DNA from: Nitrincola iocasae | GTDB taxonomy: Bacteria; Pseudomonadota; Gammaproteobacteria; Pseudomonadales; Balneatricaceae | Length of the DNA: 64,000 nt | Assembly (NCBI RefSeq): GCF_008727795.1 | Contig: NZ_CP044222.1 | Coordinates: 1,860,001 to 1,924,000, forward strand | Reading direction: 5' to 3' | Shown: positions 18,285-27,883 of the stretch, in pieces | Numbering within the stretch: the first letter of the stretch is position 1 | Layout of the letters: every line of letters begins with the position of its first letter | The notes under the pieces: model-generated | Seen by the model: the letters and a program-made list of their open reading frames with translations, nothing else | The model's database searches: none | What the model was told of the DNA's origin: nothing | Made by a program: the position numbers and the translations under genes

Positions 18285-18866
18285 TTACAAAACCTCAATA
18301 CCCTCCTGTTCCAGCATACGCACCAGGCGTATCAGTGGCAGGCCAATCAGGGTATTGGGGTCTTCTCCCTCGAGTTTGTCAAACAACACAATACCCAACG
18401 CCTCTGACTTGAAGCTGCCTGCGCAATTGAAGGGCTGTTCACGCTCAAGATAGCGATCTATCATTCCGCTGTTGAGTTGACGAAAATATACTTTATAGGG
18501 AACGACTTCAGTCTGAGCTTGCCGGGTTTCAGTATTGTATAAGCTCAATCCGGTCAGGAAGGTTACACAGCGGCCCGAGGCATTTTGTAACTGTTCCATG
18601 GCTTTGGCTTTAGTGCCGGGTTTGCCGATAATCTGGCCGTCAAGCACGGCAACCTGATCAGAACCTATAATCAATGCATTGTGGAAGTAATTTGCCAGAG
18701 AGCGAGCCTTGCTTTCAGCCAGTCGAGCAACCAGTGCTTCGGGCGATTCAGTGGGTAGGGGTGTTTCATCGACATCGGGTTTTTTGCTGCGATAAGCAAA
18801 ACCGAGCTTATCCAGGATTTCGCGACGATAAGGAGAGCTGGATGCTAAAACGAGGGCTTTGTCCAT
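18285..18866 (-). CDS. yceF: Maf/YceF-family nucleotide pyrophosphatase
   Basis: The 193-residue protein starts LVLASSSPYRREILDKLGF, the Maf motif. It has DVDETPLPTESPEALVARLAESKA and IIGSDQVAVLDGQIIGKPG, with the conserved SDQV rather than the SDTxV of the dTTP/UTP type; this points to the YceF (m7GTP) subgroup. These cytoplasmic enzymes hydrolyse modified nucleoside triphosphates. It is transcribed away from yceD, as in many gammaproteobacteria. Confidence 0.88.
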   Translation of the reverse strand: MDKALVLASSSPYRREILDKLGFAYRSKKPDVDETPLPTESPEALVARLAESKARSLANYFHNALIIGSDQVAVLDGQIIGKPGTKAKAMEQLQNASGRCVTFLTGLSLYNTETRQAQTEVVPYKVYFRQLNSGMIDRYLEREQPFNCAGSFKSEALGIVLFDKLEGEDPNTLIGLPLIRLVRMLEQEGIEVL

Positions 18867-18983
18867 TTTTTGGCCTTTTACAGAGGGTATTCAGGGTTCA
18901 GGCTATAATATCGACATTTTTCTTGAATGAAACCCCTGAATCCCTTTGACAGACGCCATCGCAATGCCTAGAATTGCGCGCTT

Positions 18984-19508
18984 ATGTCGAACGGTCCATT
19001 ACCGAAAAAAGCTGATCCGCGCAAACTTGCTGAGCGGGAAGCGCAGATTACTGGTATCGCTGAAGTTTCAGCGATGCCTCGCCTTGCTTCTTTTTTATGT
19101 AGCGAGCAGGGCACAGTAAACGTAACGTTGAGTTTTGCAGTAGATGAACAACATCTGCGCACTGTATCAGGCAAAGCCAGAGGTCAGGTATTGATGACCT
19201 GTCAGCGTTGCCTCGAGCCAGTGAGCATTGATGTCAGGGCCGATGTAAATCTGGCCGTGGTTCTCAATGATGAGCAGGCCAGAAACCTGCCGCGGTACTA
19301 CGACCCGCTACTCGTTGAAGACGACGATGTGGAGTTGTTGCCGATCGTAGAGGATGAATTGATTCTGAGCTTGCCCTCCGTGCCTATGCACGAGGACTGT
19401 TCAGTCAAAACATCCTGGGGCGATAGTGGAACAGTTCGTCTTCAGCAAGAAAAACCTAACCCTTTCAGTGTGCTGGCCTCGCTAAAAGACAAGACCAGCA
19501 AGCGTTAA
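18984..19508 (+). CDS. yceD: YceD family protein (DUF177)
   Basis: 174 residues. VLMTCQRCLEPVSIDVRAD carries the CxRC cysteine pair of the family, and EDDVELLPIVEDELILSLPSVPMHEDC is the usual C-terminal half. YceD is needed for normal 23S rRNA levels in several bacteria and is nearly always next to rpmF, as here (16 bases). The first gene of the yceD-rpmF-plsX-fab cluster, it is divergent from maf. Confidence 0.88.
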   Translation: MSNGPLPKKADPRKLAEREAQITGIAEVSAMPRLASFLCSEQGTVNVTLSFAVDEQHLRTVSGKARGQVLMTCQRCLEPVSIDVRADVNLAVVLNDEQARNLPRYYDPLLVEDDDVELLPIVEDELILSLPSVPMHEDCSVKTSWGDSGTVRLQQEKPNPFSVLASLKDKTSKR

Positions 19509-19524
19509 TCAGGAGCTATATACC

Positions 19525-19707
19525 ATGGCAGTACAGCAGAACAAAAAATCCCGTTCAAGACGTGATATGCGTCGTTCGCATGATGCGCTGAGCGGTCCAA
19601 CTCTGGCAGTTGATGCAACTACCGGTGAAACACACCGTCGTCACCATGTGACTGAAGATGGTTTCTACCGTGGTCGTCAGGTTATCAACAAGCAAGACGA
19701 AGAGTAA
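19525..19707 (+). CDS. rpmF: 50S ribosomal protein L32
   Basis: A 60-residue basic protein, MAVQQNKKSRSRRDMRRSHD at the N-terminus, matching L32 throughout. It lacks the cysteine zinc ribbon found in some L32 forms. A good ribosome-binding site (AGGAG) precedes the ATG. plsX begins two bases after its stop. Confidence 0.95.
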   Translation: MAVQQNKKSRSRRDMRRSHDALSGPTLAVDATTGETHRRHHVTEDGFYRGRQVINKQDEE

Positions 19708-19709
19708 GC

Positions 19710-20738
19710 TTGTCTGAACACCTTAGCATTGCCGTAGATGCGATGGGCGGGGACTTCGGTCCCCGTGTTACTGTTCCTGCCTGTATCAACCTGCTAAAAC
19801 AACAGCGCCAGCTCACCATTCTGCTGGTGGGTGATAAAGCTCAGATAGAGCCATTATTGTCACGCTGTCCTGCTTATCTGTCTAGTCGTATTACTTTGGT
19901 TCATACCACTTCGGTCATTACTATGAATGACAAGCCTTCCTATGCCTTACGCAATCTTCAGGATTCGTCTATGTACCTGGCGCTGGGTCTGGTGCGTGAT
20001 GGTAAGGCATCGGCTTGTGTCAGTGCTGGCAATACCGGTGCTTTGATGGTTTTGGGTTGCAGTTTATTGCGTACCCTTCCGGGTATAGATCGTCCGGCTA
20101 TTATCAGTGCCATTCCTACACAGCAGGATCATTGTTACCTGCTGGATCTGGGGGCGAATGTGAATTGCAATGCGGAGCATTTGTTACAGTTCGCTCTGAT
20201 GGGCTCAGCCATGGTGTCCGCCGTTGAGGGTAAGCCATCTCCGCGTATTGCCTTGCTGAATATCGGTAGCGAAGAGATTAAGGGTAACGAGCAGGTCAAG
20301 CTGGCTTCACGCCTGATTCAGGAACATGGTAGTCTGAACTATATTGGCTTTATCGAGGGTGATCAGGTGTTCAGTGATCGTGCTGATGTGATCGTTTGTG
20401 ATGGGTTTACCGGCAATATAGCACTCAAGAGTAGTGAGGGCCTGGCGCGTCTTATTGCGGGCAAGCTGCGCAAGAGTTTTACCCGTAATTTATATAGACG
20501 TTTGCTGGGAGTGCTGGCCCAGCCTGTGCTTAAAGAATTGCAGCAGCAGATAGATCCGGGTCGCCGCAATGGTGCAAGTTTGCTGGGGCTTCAGGGTGTG
20601 GTTGTTAAGAGTCATGGTGGTGCCGGGCGGCGTCATTTTGAAGCAGCTCTGTCGCAGGCAGTTACAGATGCGCGGTTGAATATACCCTCGCGAATTGTTG
20701 AGCAACTGGAGCAACAGTTGCAGCAACAGCCTACCTGA
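19710..20738 (+). CDS. plsX: Phosphate acyltransferase PlsX
   Basis: The 342-residue enzyme makes acyl-phosphate from acyl-ACP, the first step of the PlsX/PlsY phospholipid route. It shows IAVDAMGGDFGP near the start, SAGNTGALM (about residue 107), LDLGANVNC and VCDGFTGNIALK. The start is TTG at 19710, read directly after rpmF without its own strong ribosome-binding site, so coupling to rpmF is likely. The last 20 residues are unusually Gln-rich. Confidence 0.92.
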   Translation: MSEHLSIAVDAMGGDFGPRVTVPACINLLKQQRQLTILLVGDKAQIEPLLSRCPAYLSSRITLVHTTSVITMNDKPSYALRNLQDSSMYLALGLVRDGKASACVSAGNTGALMVLGCSLLRTLPGIDRPAIISAIPTQQDHCYLLDLGANVNCNAEHLLQFALMGSAMVSAVEGKPSPRIALLNIGSEEIKGNEQVKLASRLIQEHGSLNYIGFIEGDQVFSDRADVIVCDGFTGNIALKSSEGLARLIAGKLRKSFTRNLYRRLLGVLAQPVLKELQQQIDPGRRNGASLLGLQGVVVKSHGGAGRRHFEAALSQAVTDARLNIPSRIVEQLEQQLQQQPT

Positions 20739-20833
20739 GCGTTTAACTCGGCTCACAATGTTGTACACTATGTGTTTTTAAAGCCGGAGCTATAATCGGC
20801 TGTTCATCTCTGATCTGTTGTTATGAGGATTCT

Positions 20834-21769
20834 ATGTCGCAAGCACTGGCTTTTGTGTTTCCCGGGCAAGGCTCTCAACAGGTGGGTATGTTGTCTGAAC
20901 TGGCGGCTGCTCACCCTGTTATAGAAGAGACTTTTGCAGAGGCTTCAACGGCGTTGGGCTATGATTTGTGGGAGTTGGTTCAGTCTGGACCGGAAGAGCA
21001 ACTTAATTCTACAGAGATAACCCAGCCTGCGCTGCTAACAGCCAGTGTTGCGCTCTGGCGTCTCTGGGTGCAGCAGGGCGGTGCTACTCCGGCAATGATG
21101 GCTGGACATAGTCTGGGCGAATATTCGGCACTGGTTTGTGCCGGCGCCATGTCTCTTGAAGCTGGCGTGCAGTTGGTTAGGCGGCGCGGTGAATTGATGC
21201 AGCAGGCGGTTCCATTCGGCACAGGTGCTATGGCGGCAATACTGGGACTGGATGATGCATCGGTCAAAGCGGCCTGCGAGCTGGCCGCTGAGGGTGATGT
21301 GGTCGCACCGGTTAACTACAATTGTCCTGGACAAGTGGTTATCGCGGGTGAAAAAGCCGCCGTAGAGCGTGCCATGGCGGCCTGTAAGGCTGCAGGAGCC
21401 AAGCGCGCTATCGCTTTGCCAGTCAGTGTTCCATCCCACTGCAGCCTGATGAAGCCTGTAGCAGAAGACATGGCTGCGGCGTTGTCATCGGTGGCGCTGG
21501 TTATGCCAGCTGTACCGGTAGTGCAGAATGTGACGGCCGAAGTCGTCGGTTCAGTTGAAAGCCTGCGTCAGAATCTCGTTGAGCAGCTGTACAGCCCGGT
21601 TTTGTGGACGGATTCGGTGTTGGCGATGGCTGATAAAGGGGTGCAGGTCACCATCGAGTGCGGTCCTGGTAAGGTATTGTCCGGACTGAATAAAAAGATC
21701 AATAAATCACTTGAAGTCGTCTCTTTGGCCGATGTAGTGAGTTTTGAGAAAGCATTGAGCCTAATCTAA
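20834..21769 (+). CDS. fabD: Malonyl-CoA:ACP transacylase
   Basis: The 311-residue enzyme starts AFVFPGQGSQQVGML. The acyl-carrying serine is in GHSLGEYSALV (about residue 92) and the catalytic histidine in VSVPSHCSLM (about residue 201). It loads malonate onto AcpP for fatty acid elongation. ATGAGGAT sits just before the start. It follows plsX by 95 bases and precedes fabG by 21. Confidence 0.95.
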   Translation: MSQALAFVFPGQGSQQVGMLSELAAAHPVIEETFAEASTALGYDLWELVQSGPEEQLNSTEITQPALLTASVALWRLWVQQGGATPAMMAGHSLGEYSALVCAGAMSLEAGVQLVRRRGELMQQAVPFGTGAMAAILGLDDASVKAACELAAEGDVVAPVNYNCPGQVVIAGEKAAVERAMAACKAAGAKRAIALPVSVPSHCSLMKPVAEDMAAALSSVALVMPAVPVVQNVTAEVVGSVESLRQNLVEQLYSPVLWTDSVLAMADKGVQVTIECGPGKVLSGLNKKINKSLEVVSLADVVSFEKALSLI

Positions 21770-21790
21770 ACAATGGATTCAGGGAGTCTT

Positions 21791-22534
21791 ATGAGTATTG
21801 AAGGTAAAGTGGCGCTGGTGACTGGCGCAACACGTGGAATCGGCAAGGCCATTGCTGAAAACCTGGCCGCACAGGGTGTGGTGGTGGTGGGTACGGCAAC
21901 CAGTGAAAACGGGGCTGCAGCAATCAGCAGCTATCTGCTCGCAGCCGAAAATCCTGGGTGTGGTCTGGTGCTGGATGTCGCTAGTCCCGAATCCATTGAT
22001 GCTGTATTAAAAGAGGTCACCACTCGCTTCGGTGCTGTGGAAATCCTGGTCAACAATGCTGGCATCACTCGAGACAATCTTATGATGCGGATGAAAGACG
22101 ATGAGTGGGATGCTGTTATCAATACTAATCTCAGCGCTAACTTCCGTTTGGCAAAAAGCTGCCTGCGCGGGATGACTAAAGCGCGCTGGGGACGTATCAT
22201 TAGCATTAGCTCAGTGGTCGCCTCAATGGGTAATGCAGGTCAGGCTAACTATGCGGCGGCAAAAGCTGGCCTGGAAGGTTTTTCCCGGGCACTGGCGCGT
22301 GAAATAGCTACGCGCAATATTACTGTGAATTGTGTTGCTCCGGGTTTTATCGATACGGATATGACCTCTGGCCTGGCCGAAGAGCACAAAACTGTTTTAC
22401 AGGGGCAGATTCCAATGGCGCGTTTGGGCGAGCCTGAAGAAGTTGCCGCTGTTGTCGGCTTCCTCGCCAGTGAGGGTGGAAGCTATGTAACAGGTGAAAC
22501 TATTCATGTCAATGGTGGCATGTATATGGCCTGA
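21791..22534 (+). CDS. fabG: 3-oxoacyl-ACP reductase FabG
   Basis: 247 residues of the short-chain dehydrogenase fold: GATRGIGKAIAENL for NADPH, NNAGITRDNL, the catalytic Ser in SISSVVASMGNAGQ and YAAAK. It reduces 3-oxoacyl-ACP in each elongation cycle. I placed the start at ATG 21791, which has AGGGAG five bases upstream and gives the usual FabG N-terminus (MSIEGKVALVTG); an ATG at 21773 has no such site. Confidence 0.95.
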   Translation: MSIEGKVALVTGATRGIGKAIAENLAAQGVVVVGTATSENGAAAISSYLLAAENPGCGLVLDVASPESIDAVLKEVTTRFGAVEILVNNAGITRDNLMMRMKDDEWDAVINTNLSANFRLAKSCLRGMTKARWGRIISISSVVASMGNAGQANYAAAKAGLEGFSRALAREIATRNITVNCVAPGFIDTDMTSGLAEEHKTVLQGQIPMARLGEPEEVAAVVGFLASEGGSYVTGETIHVNGGMYMA

Positions 22535-22701
22535 ATCAGTAAATTGGCAACAAAGAATTGTTTTTTGTGCTGATATGTTGATAATTGTCCGTCAGCAATA
22601 ACTAAATCGGTCGACATACTTGCTAGTGTGTCATTGGTTCTAATAAAATTGCGTCTCGCATCCTGGGATGTGATGGTGTCTACAAGTAAATAGGAAGAGA
22701 T

Positions 22702-22935
22702 ATGAGTAATATTGAAGAGCGCGTTAAGAAAATCATCGCTGAGCAACTGGGTGTTAAAGAAGAAGAGGTGGTCAACAGTGCCTCCTTCGTTGAAGACCTG
22801 GGTGCTGACTCGCTCGACACCGTTGAGCTGGTGATGGCACTGGAAGAAGAATTCGAAACTGAAATCCCCGACGAGGAAGCTGAAAAAATCACTACCGTTC
22901 AGCTGGCGATCGATTACATCAACGCACACCAGTAA
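22702..22935 (+). CDS. acpP: Acyl carrier protein
   Basis: 77 residues, strongly acidic, with the phosphopantetheine serine in LGADSLDTVELVMALEEEF (about residue 37). The gap of 167 bases after fabG probably holds a separate acpP promoter, as in other bacteria where acpP needs extra expression; AGGAAGAG precedes the ATG. A terminator follows. Confidence 0.97.
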   Translation: MSNIEERVKKIIAEQLGVKEEEVVNSASFVEDLGADSLDTVELVMALEEEFETEIPDEEAEKITTVQLAIDYINAHQ

Positions 22936-22960
22936 TCAGTCAGTCTCTGAGGTTTAGTTG

Positions 22961-23000
22961 AAAAGCCGCACCTATATAATCCTTATATAGTGCGGCTTTT
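22961..23000 (+). terminator. Terminator between acpP and fabF
   Basis: A long inverted repeat: AAAAGCCGCAC at the left and GTGCGGCTTTT at the right, with an inner TATATAA/TTATATA stem around TCC. The G/C stem ending in T's fits intrinsic termination and would lower fabF relative to acpP. Confidence 0.85.
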
Positions 23001-23031
23001 CTATTAATGGCCTGAATTTCTGGAGGAACAG

Positions 23032-24270
23032 ATGTCTCGCAAAAAAGTGGTTGTAACCGGCTTGGGTCTGTTAACACCGGTTGGTAACACCGTAAAAGAG
23101 GCGTGGGACAGTATTCTAGCCGGTAAAAGTGGAGCTCAGAATATCGAGCATTTTGATGCGTCTGCGTTTGCTACTCGATTCTCTGCACCTGTTAAAGCGC
23201 TTGATCTGGAACCCTACATGAGCGTCAAGGAAGCACGCAAAATGGACCTGTTCATTCAGTATGGCATGGTGGCAGCTATCCAGGCGGTGCAAGATGCCGG
23301 ACTGGTAGTTACTGAAGAGAACGCGCCTCGTATCGGCTGTGCTATAGGTTCAGGCATTGGCGGTCTGCCAATGATTGAAAATACGCACAATATTCTGAAT
23401 ACATCAGGACCACGCAAAGTGTCGCCTTTTTTTGTGCCTGGCAGCATCATTAATATGATTGCTGGTAACCTGGCGATCAAATACGGCTTTCGCGGTCCGA
23501 ATATAGCGATTACCACGGCCTGTACTTCAGGCACGCACAATATTGGCCATGCCATGCGTATGATTCAGTATGGTGATGCCGATATCATGATTGCCGGTGG
23601 TGCTGAAATGGCAACGACCCCGTTGGGGATTGCCGGTTTCTCGGCCGCACGTGCGTTATCAACGCATAATGATGATCCGCAGGCGGCCAGTCGCCCCTGG
23701 GATAAAGACCGTGATGGTTTTGTACTGGGTGATGGTGCTGGTATTCTGGTACTGGAATCCTACGAAAGTGCCAAGGCGCGCGGTGCGCATATTTATTGTG
23801 AGCTGTCCGGATTTGGCATGAGCGATGATGCATTTCATATGACCGCGCCACCTGAAAATGGTGCCGGCGCCGCTTTATCGATGACGAATGCCATGCGTGA
23901 TGCCAGCATGAATCCGGAGGAGTTGCATTATATTAATGCGCATGGAACATCGACTCCGGCGGGTGATATTGCTGAATCCAATGCTGCCAAACTGGTGTTA
24001 GGTGATACAGCCAAGCAGGTGCGTATGAGCTCCACCAAGTCGATGATCGGTCATTTACTTGGCGCCGCAGGTGCAGTTGAAGCCGCATTTTGTGTGCTGG
24101 CGATACGTGACCAGGTGGCTCCGCCGACGATCAATCTGGATAATCCGTCTGAGGGATGCGATCTGAACTATGTCGCGCATCAGGCACAACCCTGTAAAAT
24201 TGATACGGCTATGTCCAACTCGTTTGGCTTTGGTGGTACCAACGGTACACTGATTTTCAGTCGACTCTGA
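23032..24270 (+). CDS. fabF: 3-oxoacyl-ACP synthase II (KAS II)
   Basis: 412 residues with the thiolase-fold condensing triad: Cys in TTACTSGTHNIG (about residue 164), His in NAHGTSTPAGD (about residue 304) and His in GHLLGAAGAVEA (about residue 342). It extends acyl-ACP with malonyl-ACP. TGGAGGAA gives a strong ribosome-binding site. The gap to pabC (98 bases) includes a GC-rich imperfect inverted repeat. Confidence 0.95.
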   Translation: MSRKKVVVTGLGLLTPVGNTVKEAWDSILAGKSGAQNIEHFDASAFATRFSAPVKALDLEPYMSVKEARKMDLFIQYGMVAAIQAVQDAGLVVTEENAPRIGCAIGSGIGGLPMIENTHNILNTSGPRKVSPFFVPGSIINMIAGNLAIKYGFRGPNIAITTACTSGTHNIGHAMRMIQYGDADIMIAGGAEMATTPLGIAGFSAARALSTHNDDPQAASRPWDKDRDGFVLGDGAGILVLESYESAKARGAHIYCELSGFGMSDDAFHMTAPPENGAGAALSMTNAMRDASMNPEELHYINAHGTSTPAGDIAESNAAKLVLGDTAKQVRMSSTKSMIGHLLGAAGAVEAAFCVLAIRDQVAPPTINLDNPSEGCDLNYVAHQAQPCKIDTAMSNSFGFGGTNGTLIFSRL

Positions 24271-24368
24271 AAGTTGATCTGAGGGGGGCGCGAGCTCCAT
24301 CCTTGGCGCTATATGCCGCAGGCGCATGGATGCGCGAGCGGGCATGGTCTTAAGCAACGCAGATACCT

Positions 24369-25196
24369 ATGGCAGAAAATAACATCGCTTTGGTTAATGG
24401 CAAGCCCGCGGTAACGCTATCGTTTCAGGATCGAGGGCTCAGCTACGGCCAGGGGCTTTTCGAGACCCTACGCATTGCCGGTGGTAAACCTTTGTTGTGG
24501 GAAGCACACCTGCAACGACTGTTACGTGGCTGTCAGCGTTTGCACATACCTGCTGAGGGGCTGCAAACCGCCCTGCAGGAGGATCTTGAACAATTGCCTG
24601 TCGTAGATCAGGCCGTTCTGAAAATCCTTGTCACTGCTGGCTGTGGCGGGCGAGGTTACACCCTGCCTACCGACATCCAGTCCACTCGAATCCTTCAACA
24701 ACTACCATTCCCAGACTATAGCGACAATCCGGGCTTGCGAGGCATTCAGGCACGCTGGTGCAACTTGCAACTGGCCTGTGCTCCAGCACTTGCCGGTATT
24801 AAGCATCTAAATCGTCTCGAGCAGGTACTCGCACGTGCCGAGTGGAATGATCCATCGGTGCAAGAGGGTATTGTATGTGGTGCCGACGGCTACCTGGCTG
24901 AGGGGACCATGAGTAATCTGTTTTTGGTGTATGATGGCCGCTTGATGACGCCGGATCTTTCTCTGTATGGTATTGCCGGTATTATGCGTAATTATCTGAT
25001 TGAGTTGGCCGCCAGTGTGGGAATCAAAACCGAAACAGGCCAGTATACCCGCGCTGAACTTCTGGCTGCTGATGAGGTGTTTTTCTGCAACAGCCTAATC
25101 GGCATCTGGCCTTTGGCACAACTTGATGATCAGACTTTTATACCCGGACCGGTGACCCGAAGGCTCCAGGGTTTGCTGAAAGAGAATTATTGTTAA
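24369..25196 (+). CDS. pabC: Aminodeoxychorismate lyase
   Basis: 275-residue fold-IV PLP enzyme making p-aminobenzoate for folate. Seen are FQDRGLSYGQGLFETLR, the PLP lysine in AGIKHLNRLEQVLAR (about residue 142), and EGTMSNLFLV. Sequence between fabF and mltG and the absence of branched-chain aminotransferase features support PabC. The final TAA shares a base with the mltG ATG (TAATG). Confidence 0.9.
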   Translation: MAENNIALVNGKPAVTLSFQDRGLSYGQGLFETLRIAGGKPLLWEAHLQRLLRGCQRLHIPAEGLQTALQEDLEQLPVVDQAVLKILVTAGCGGRGYTLPTDIQSTRILQQLPFPDYSDNPGLRGIQARWCNLQLACAPALAGIKHLNRLEQVLARAEWNDPSVQEGIVCGADGYLAEGTMSNLFLVYDGRLMTPDLSLYGIAGIMRNYLIELAASVGIKTETGQYTRAELLAADEVFFCNSLIGIWPLAQLDDQTFIPGPVTRRLQGLLKENYC

Positions 25197-26245
25197 TGTT
25201 AAAAAAACTTTTGTTGCTTATATTTATATCGGTAGCCCTGGTTCTGGGCGCTGCGTGGTACGTTTATAATGATTTCGAAAAGAGCCTGCAGCAACCATTA
25301 TCCCTGGATGCAGAGCAGGTGATCACTGTGCCATCTGGCAGTAGTTTTCAGCAGTTGATGCGTCGTTTTGAGACGGACGGTTGGATTAGAAATGCCGATC
25401 TGATGCGTCTCTATACCCGGTTGCATCCGGAAATTACCGCCATTCGTGCGGGCGAGTATGCCATAGAGCCTGGTAGTAGCCTGCTGGACGTTATTGATCA
25501 AATAAATCGTGGCGATGTAGTGCGTTATTATTTCACCCTGATCGAAGGCTATACGTTCAAACAGATTCGCGCGGGGCTGGAAGCCGATGAGCGTATCGAA
25601 TCTACTCTGTCTGACAGCAGTGAAGCAGATATTATGGCCATGCTTGGCGCAGATGCCGATCAGTCAGCAGAGGGGCTGTTTCTGGCTGAAACCTATCAGT
25701 TCCAGCGTGGCGCAAAAGATATTGATTTACTGCGCCGGGCGCATAATGATCTAAAGGCGTTTCTTGAGCAGCAGTGGCAGGCGCGTGATGAATCACTACC
25801 TTATAACAATGCTTACGAAGCACTGATTATGGCGTCTATTATTGAAAAGGAAACCGGTGTACCGGATGAACGCAGCCGTATTGCCGGGGTCTTTGTGCGT
25901 CGACTGAACCAGGGGATGCGTTTACAGACAGACCCAACCGTCATTTATGGTATGGGTGAAAATTATACTGGCCGTATCCGTCGCTCAGATCTGCAACAGC
26001 CCACACCCTGGAATACCTATACCATCGATGGATTACCACCTACGCCCATTGCTATGGTAGGACGTGAAGCCATTGTCGCGGCATTGAATCCGCTGGAGGG
26101 TAATGAGCTGTACTTTGTTGCGCGGGGTGATGGTACCCATCATTTTTCAGCGACGTTGCGTGAACATAATAATGCCGTTAACCGCTATCAACGTAATCGT
26201 CGCAGTGATTATCGTTCATCACCCGCTACAGGGAGCGAACAATGA
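25196..26245 (+). CDS. mltG: Endolytic murein transglycosylase MltG
   Basis: About 349 residues. An N-terminal membrane anchor (residues 3-22) is followed by a LysM-like part (VPSGSSFQQLMRRFETDGWI). The YceG/MltG catalytic region includes IMASIIEKETGVPDERSRIAGVFVRRLNQGMRLQTDPTVIYG; the Glu in IEKET is the catalytic residue. It cuts nascent glycan strands and sets their length. ATG 25196 overlaps the pabC stop; tmk overlaps its end by four bases. Confidence 0.93.
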   Translation: MLKKLLLLIFISVALVLGAAWYVYNDFEKSLQQPLSLDAEQVITVPSGSSFQQLMRRFETDGWIRNADLMRLYTRLHPEITAIRAGEYAIEPGSSLLDVIDQINRGDVVRYYFTLIEGYTFKQIRAGLEADERIESTLSDSSEADIMAMLGADADQSAEGLFLAETYQFQRGAKDIDLLRRAHNDLKAFLEQQWQARDESLPYNNAYEALIMASIIEKETGVPDERSRIAGVFVRRLNQGMRLQTDPTVIYGMGENYTGRIRRSDLQQPTPWNTYTIDGLPPTPIAMVGREAIVAALNPLEGNELYFVARGDGTHHFSATLREHNNAVNRYQRNRRSDYRSSPATGSEQ

Positions 26246-26874
26246 GAGGTTGTTTTATTACCCTGGAAGGTGTTGAGGGGGTGGGTAAAACCACTAATCT
26301 TGAGTATATCCATCAGCGCCTGCAGGCCGCTGGTATAACTGTTGTGGTCACACGGGAACCGGGCGGTACTGCCATGGCTGAAGAGATTCGTGAATTGCTG
26401 CTACGACAGCGCACAGAATCCGTAGCCGAAATGGCTGAGTTGTTGTTGATGTTTGCCGCACGTGCTCAGCACTTGCACGCATTGATCACTCCGTCGCTGG
26501 AGCAGGGGCATTGGGTGTTGTGTGACCGCTTTACCGATGCCACTTATGCTTACCAGGGCGGCGGCCGCGGTGTTCCGCTGTCACTGATCAGTACATTGGA
26601 GTCCATGGTGCAGGCATCACTTCGTCCAGACCTGACCTTGCTGTTGGATCTACCGGTTGAGCAAGGGTTGGAGCGTGCCCGCAATCGCAGTACACCGGAC
26701 AGGTTTGAAGCCGAGAAACAGCGTTTTTTTGAAGCCGTCAGAGAAGTCTATTTGGACCGGGCTATGGCAGAGCCTGAGCGCTTTGCCGTTATAGACGCAT
26801 CACTGGATCTTGAACAAGTGCAGCAACAGATACGTGTTCAACTGCAGCAGCGTTTAGGCGTTACCCCGGTATGA
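26242..26874 (+). CDS. tmk: Thymidylate kinase
   Basis: 210 residues: P-loop GVEGVGKTTN at residues 9-18, the DR(E/Y)-type TREPGGTAMAEEIR, CDRFTDATYAYQGGGRG, and LID residues in RSTPDRFEAEKQ. It phosphorylates dTMP to dTDP. ATGA overlaps connect it to mltG before and holB after, typical of the pabC-mltG-tmk-holB string. Confidence 0.95.
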   Translation: MRGCFITLEGVEGVGKTTNLEYIHQRLQAAGITVVVTREPGGTAMAEEIRELLLRQRTESVAEMAELLLMFAARAQHLHALITPSLEQGHWVLCDRFTDATYAYQGGGRGVPLSLISTLESMVQASLRPDLTLLLDLPVEQGLERARNRSTPDRFEAEKQRFFEAVREVYLDRAMAEPERFAVIDASLDLEQVQQQIRVQLQQRLGVTPV

Positions 26875-27866
26875 TCGACAAGCCGCTTGTCGTCCCCTGG
26901 GCTGAAACGCTATGGAATAAGCTGGCCAGGCAGCATGCCGAATCCCGCTTGCCGCACGCTATTTTGCTTACAGGCCATACCGGTATCGGTAAGATTGAAT
27001 TTGCTCAAGCCTTTGCGCATCTGTTGCTTTGTCATCAGCCACACAATCATCAACCTTGTGGCCACTGCCGAAGTTGTGAACTGCTGAGCAGTGGTAACCA
27101 TCCCGATCTGGTCTATCTGCATCCGACTGAAGCGGGTAAGGCGATCAAGGTTGATCAGGTGCGTGAGTTGCTGCAGTTTCTGCATAATACTGCACAACAG
27201 GGTGGCTACCGTGTGGTGGTCATGGAGCCGGCTGAAAATATGAATATCAATGCAGCCAACGCCTTGCTTAAGTCACTCGAAGAGCCAGGCAATAACACCT
27301 TGTTGTTGCTGGTATCGCATCAACCGGGTCAGCTAATGCCGACTATCCGTAGTCGTTGCCAACAGGTTGGCTTTCCCATGCCGAGTGCTGATCAGGCTGC
27401 ACCCTGGTTGACTCAGCAACTGGGTATAGAGGCTGAGCGGGCCGGGCAGTTGTTACGTATTACTCGAGGGGCACCACTCAAGGCACGCCTGCTTTACCAG
27501 ACTGATCGGGTCAGCTTTAGAGCGGGTTTCGTCACCGGTCTGGCGGATCTGCTCAAGGCGCGTACAACGGCAGTAACACTAGCAGAAAAGCTATACAAGG
27601 AAGATTTATTGCAACTTCTGGAGTGGATGTACAGTCTATTGGTGGACATCGCCCGGTTACAGGCCGATAGTGAAACACTGAAAATCAGCAACGCCGATAT
27701 GTTTAAAATGCTGAATGCCGTTGCTAAAAAGACCACAGCCGTTAAACTTTATTCATTGATTGATCAGTTACAAGCTGAACGGATCAGTTTAATGGAACGT
27801 CACAACCCGAATCGTCAGTTGTTGCTTGAAACGCTGCTGCTTGGATGGGTTGGGCTGGTTCGATAA
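26871..27866 (+). CDS. holB: DNA polymerase III delta-prime subunit
   Basis: 331-residue AAA+ clamp-loader subunit. GHTGIGKIEFA replaces the P-loop, as usual for non-hydrolysing delta-prime. A zinc module has cysteines in CHQPHNHQPCGHCRSC, followed by NPDLVYLHP-type text (HPDLVYLHP) and NAANALLKSLEEPGNNT, then IRSRCQQ. It helps load the beta clamp. Its start overlaps the tmk stop; pilZ follows 17 bases on. Confidence 0.93.
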   Translation: MIDKPLVVPWAETLWNKLARQHAESRLPHAILLTGHTGIGKIEFAQAFAHLLLCHQPHNHQPCGHCRSCELLSSGNHPDLVYLHPTEAGKAIKVDQVRELLQFLHNTAQQGGYRVVVMEPAENMNINAANALLKSLEEPGNNTLLLLVSHQPGQLMPTIRSRCQQVGFPMPSADQAAPWLTQQLGIEAERAGQLLRITRGAPLKARLLYQTDRVSFRAGFVTGLADLLKARTTAVTLAEKLYKEDLLQLLEWMYSLLVDIARLQADSETLKISNADMFKMLNAVAKKTTAVKLYSLIDQLQAERISLMERHNPNRQLLLETLLLGWVGLVR

Positions 27867-27883
27867 TGTAAAGGAACCTGAAA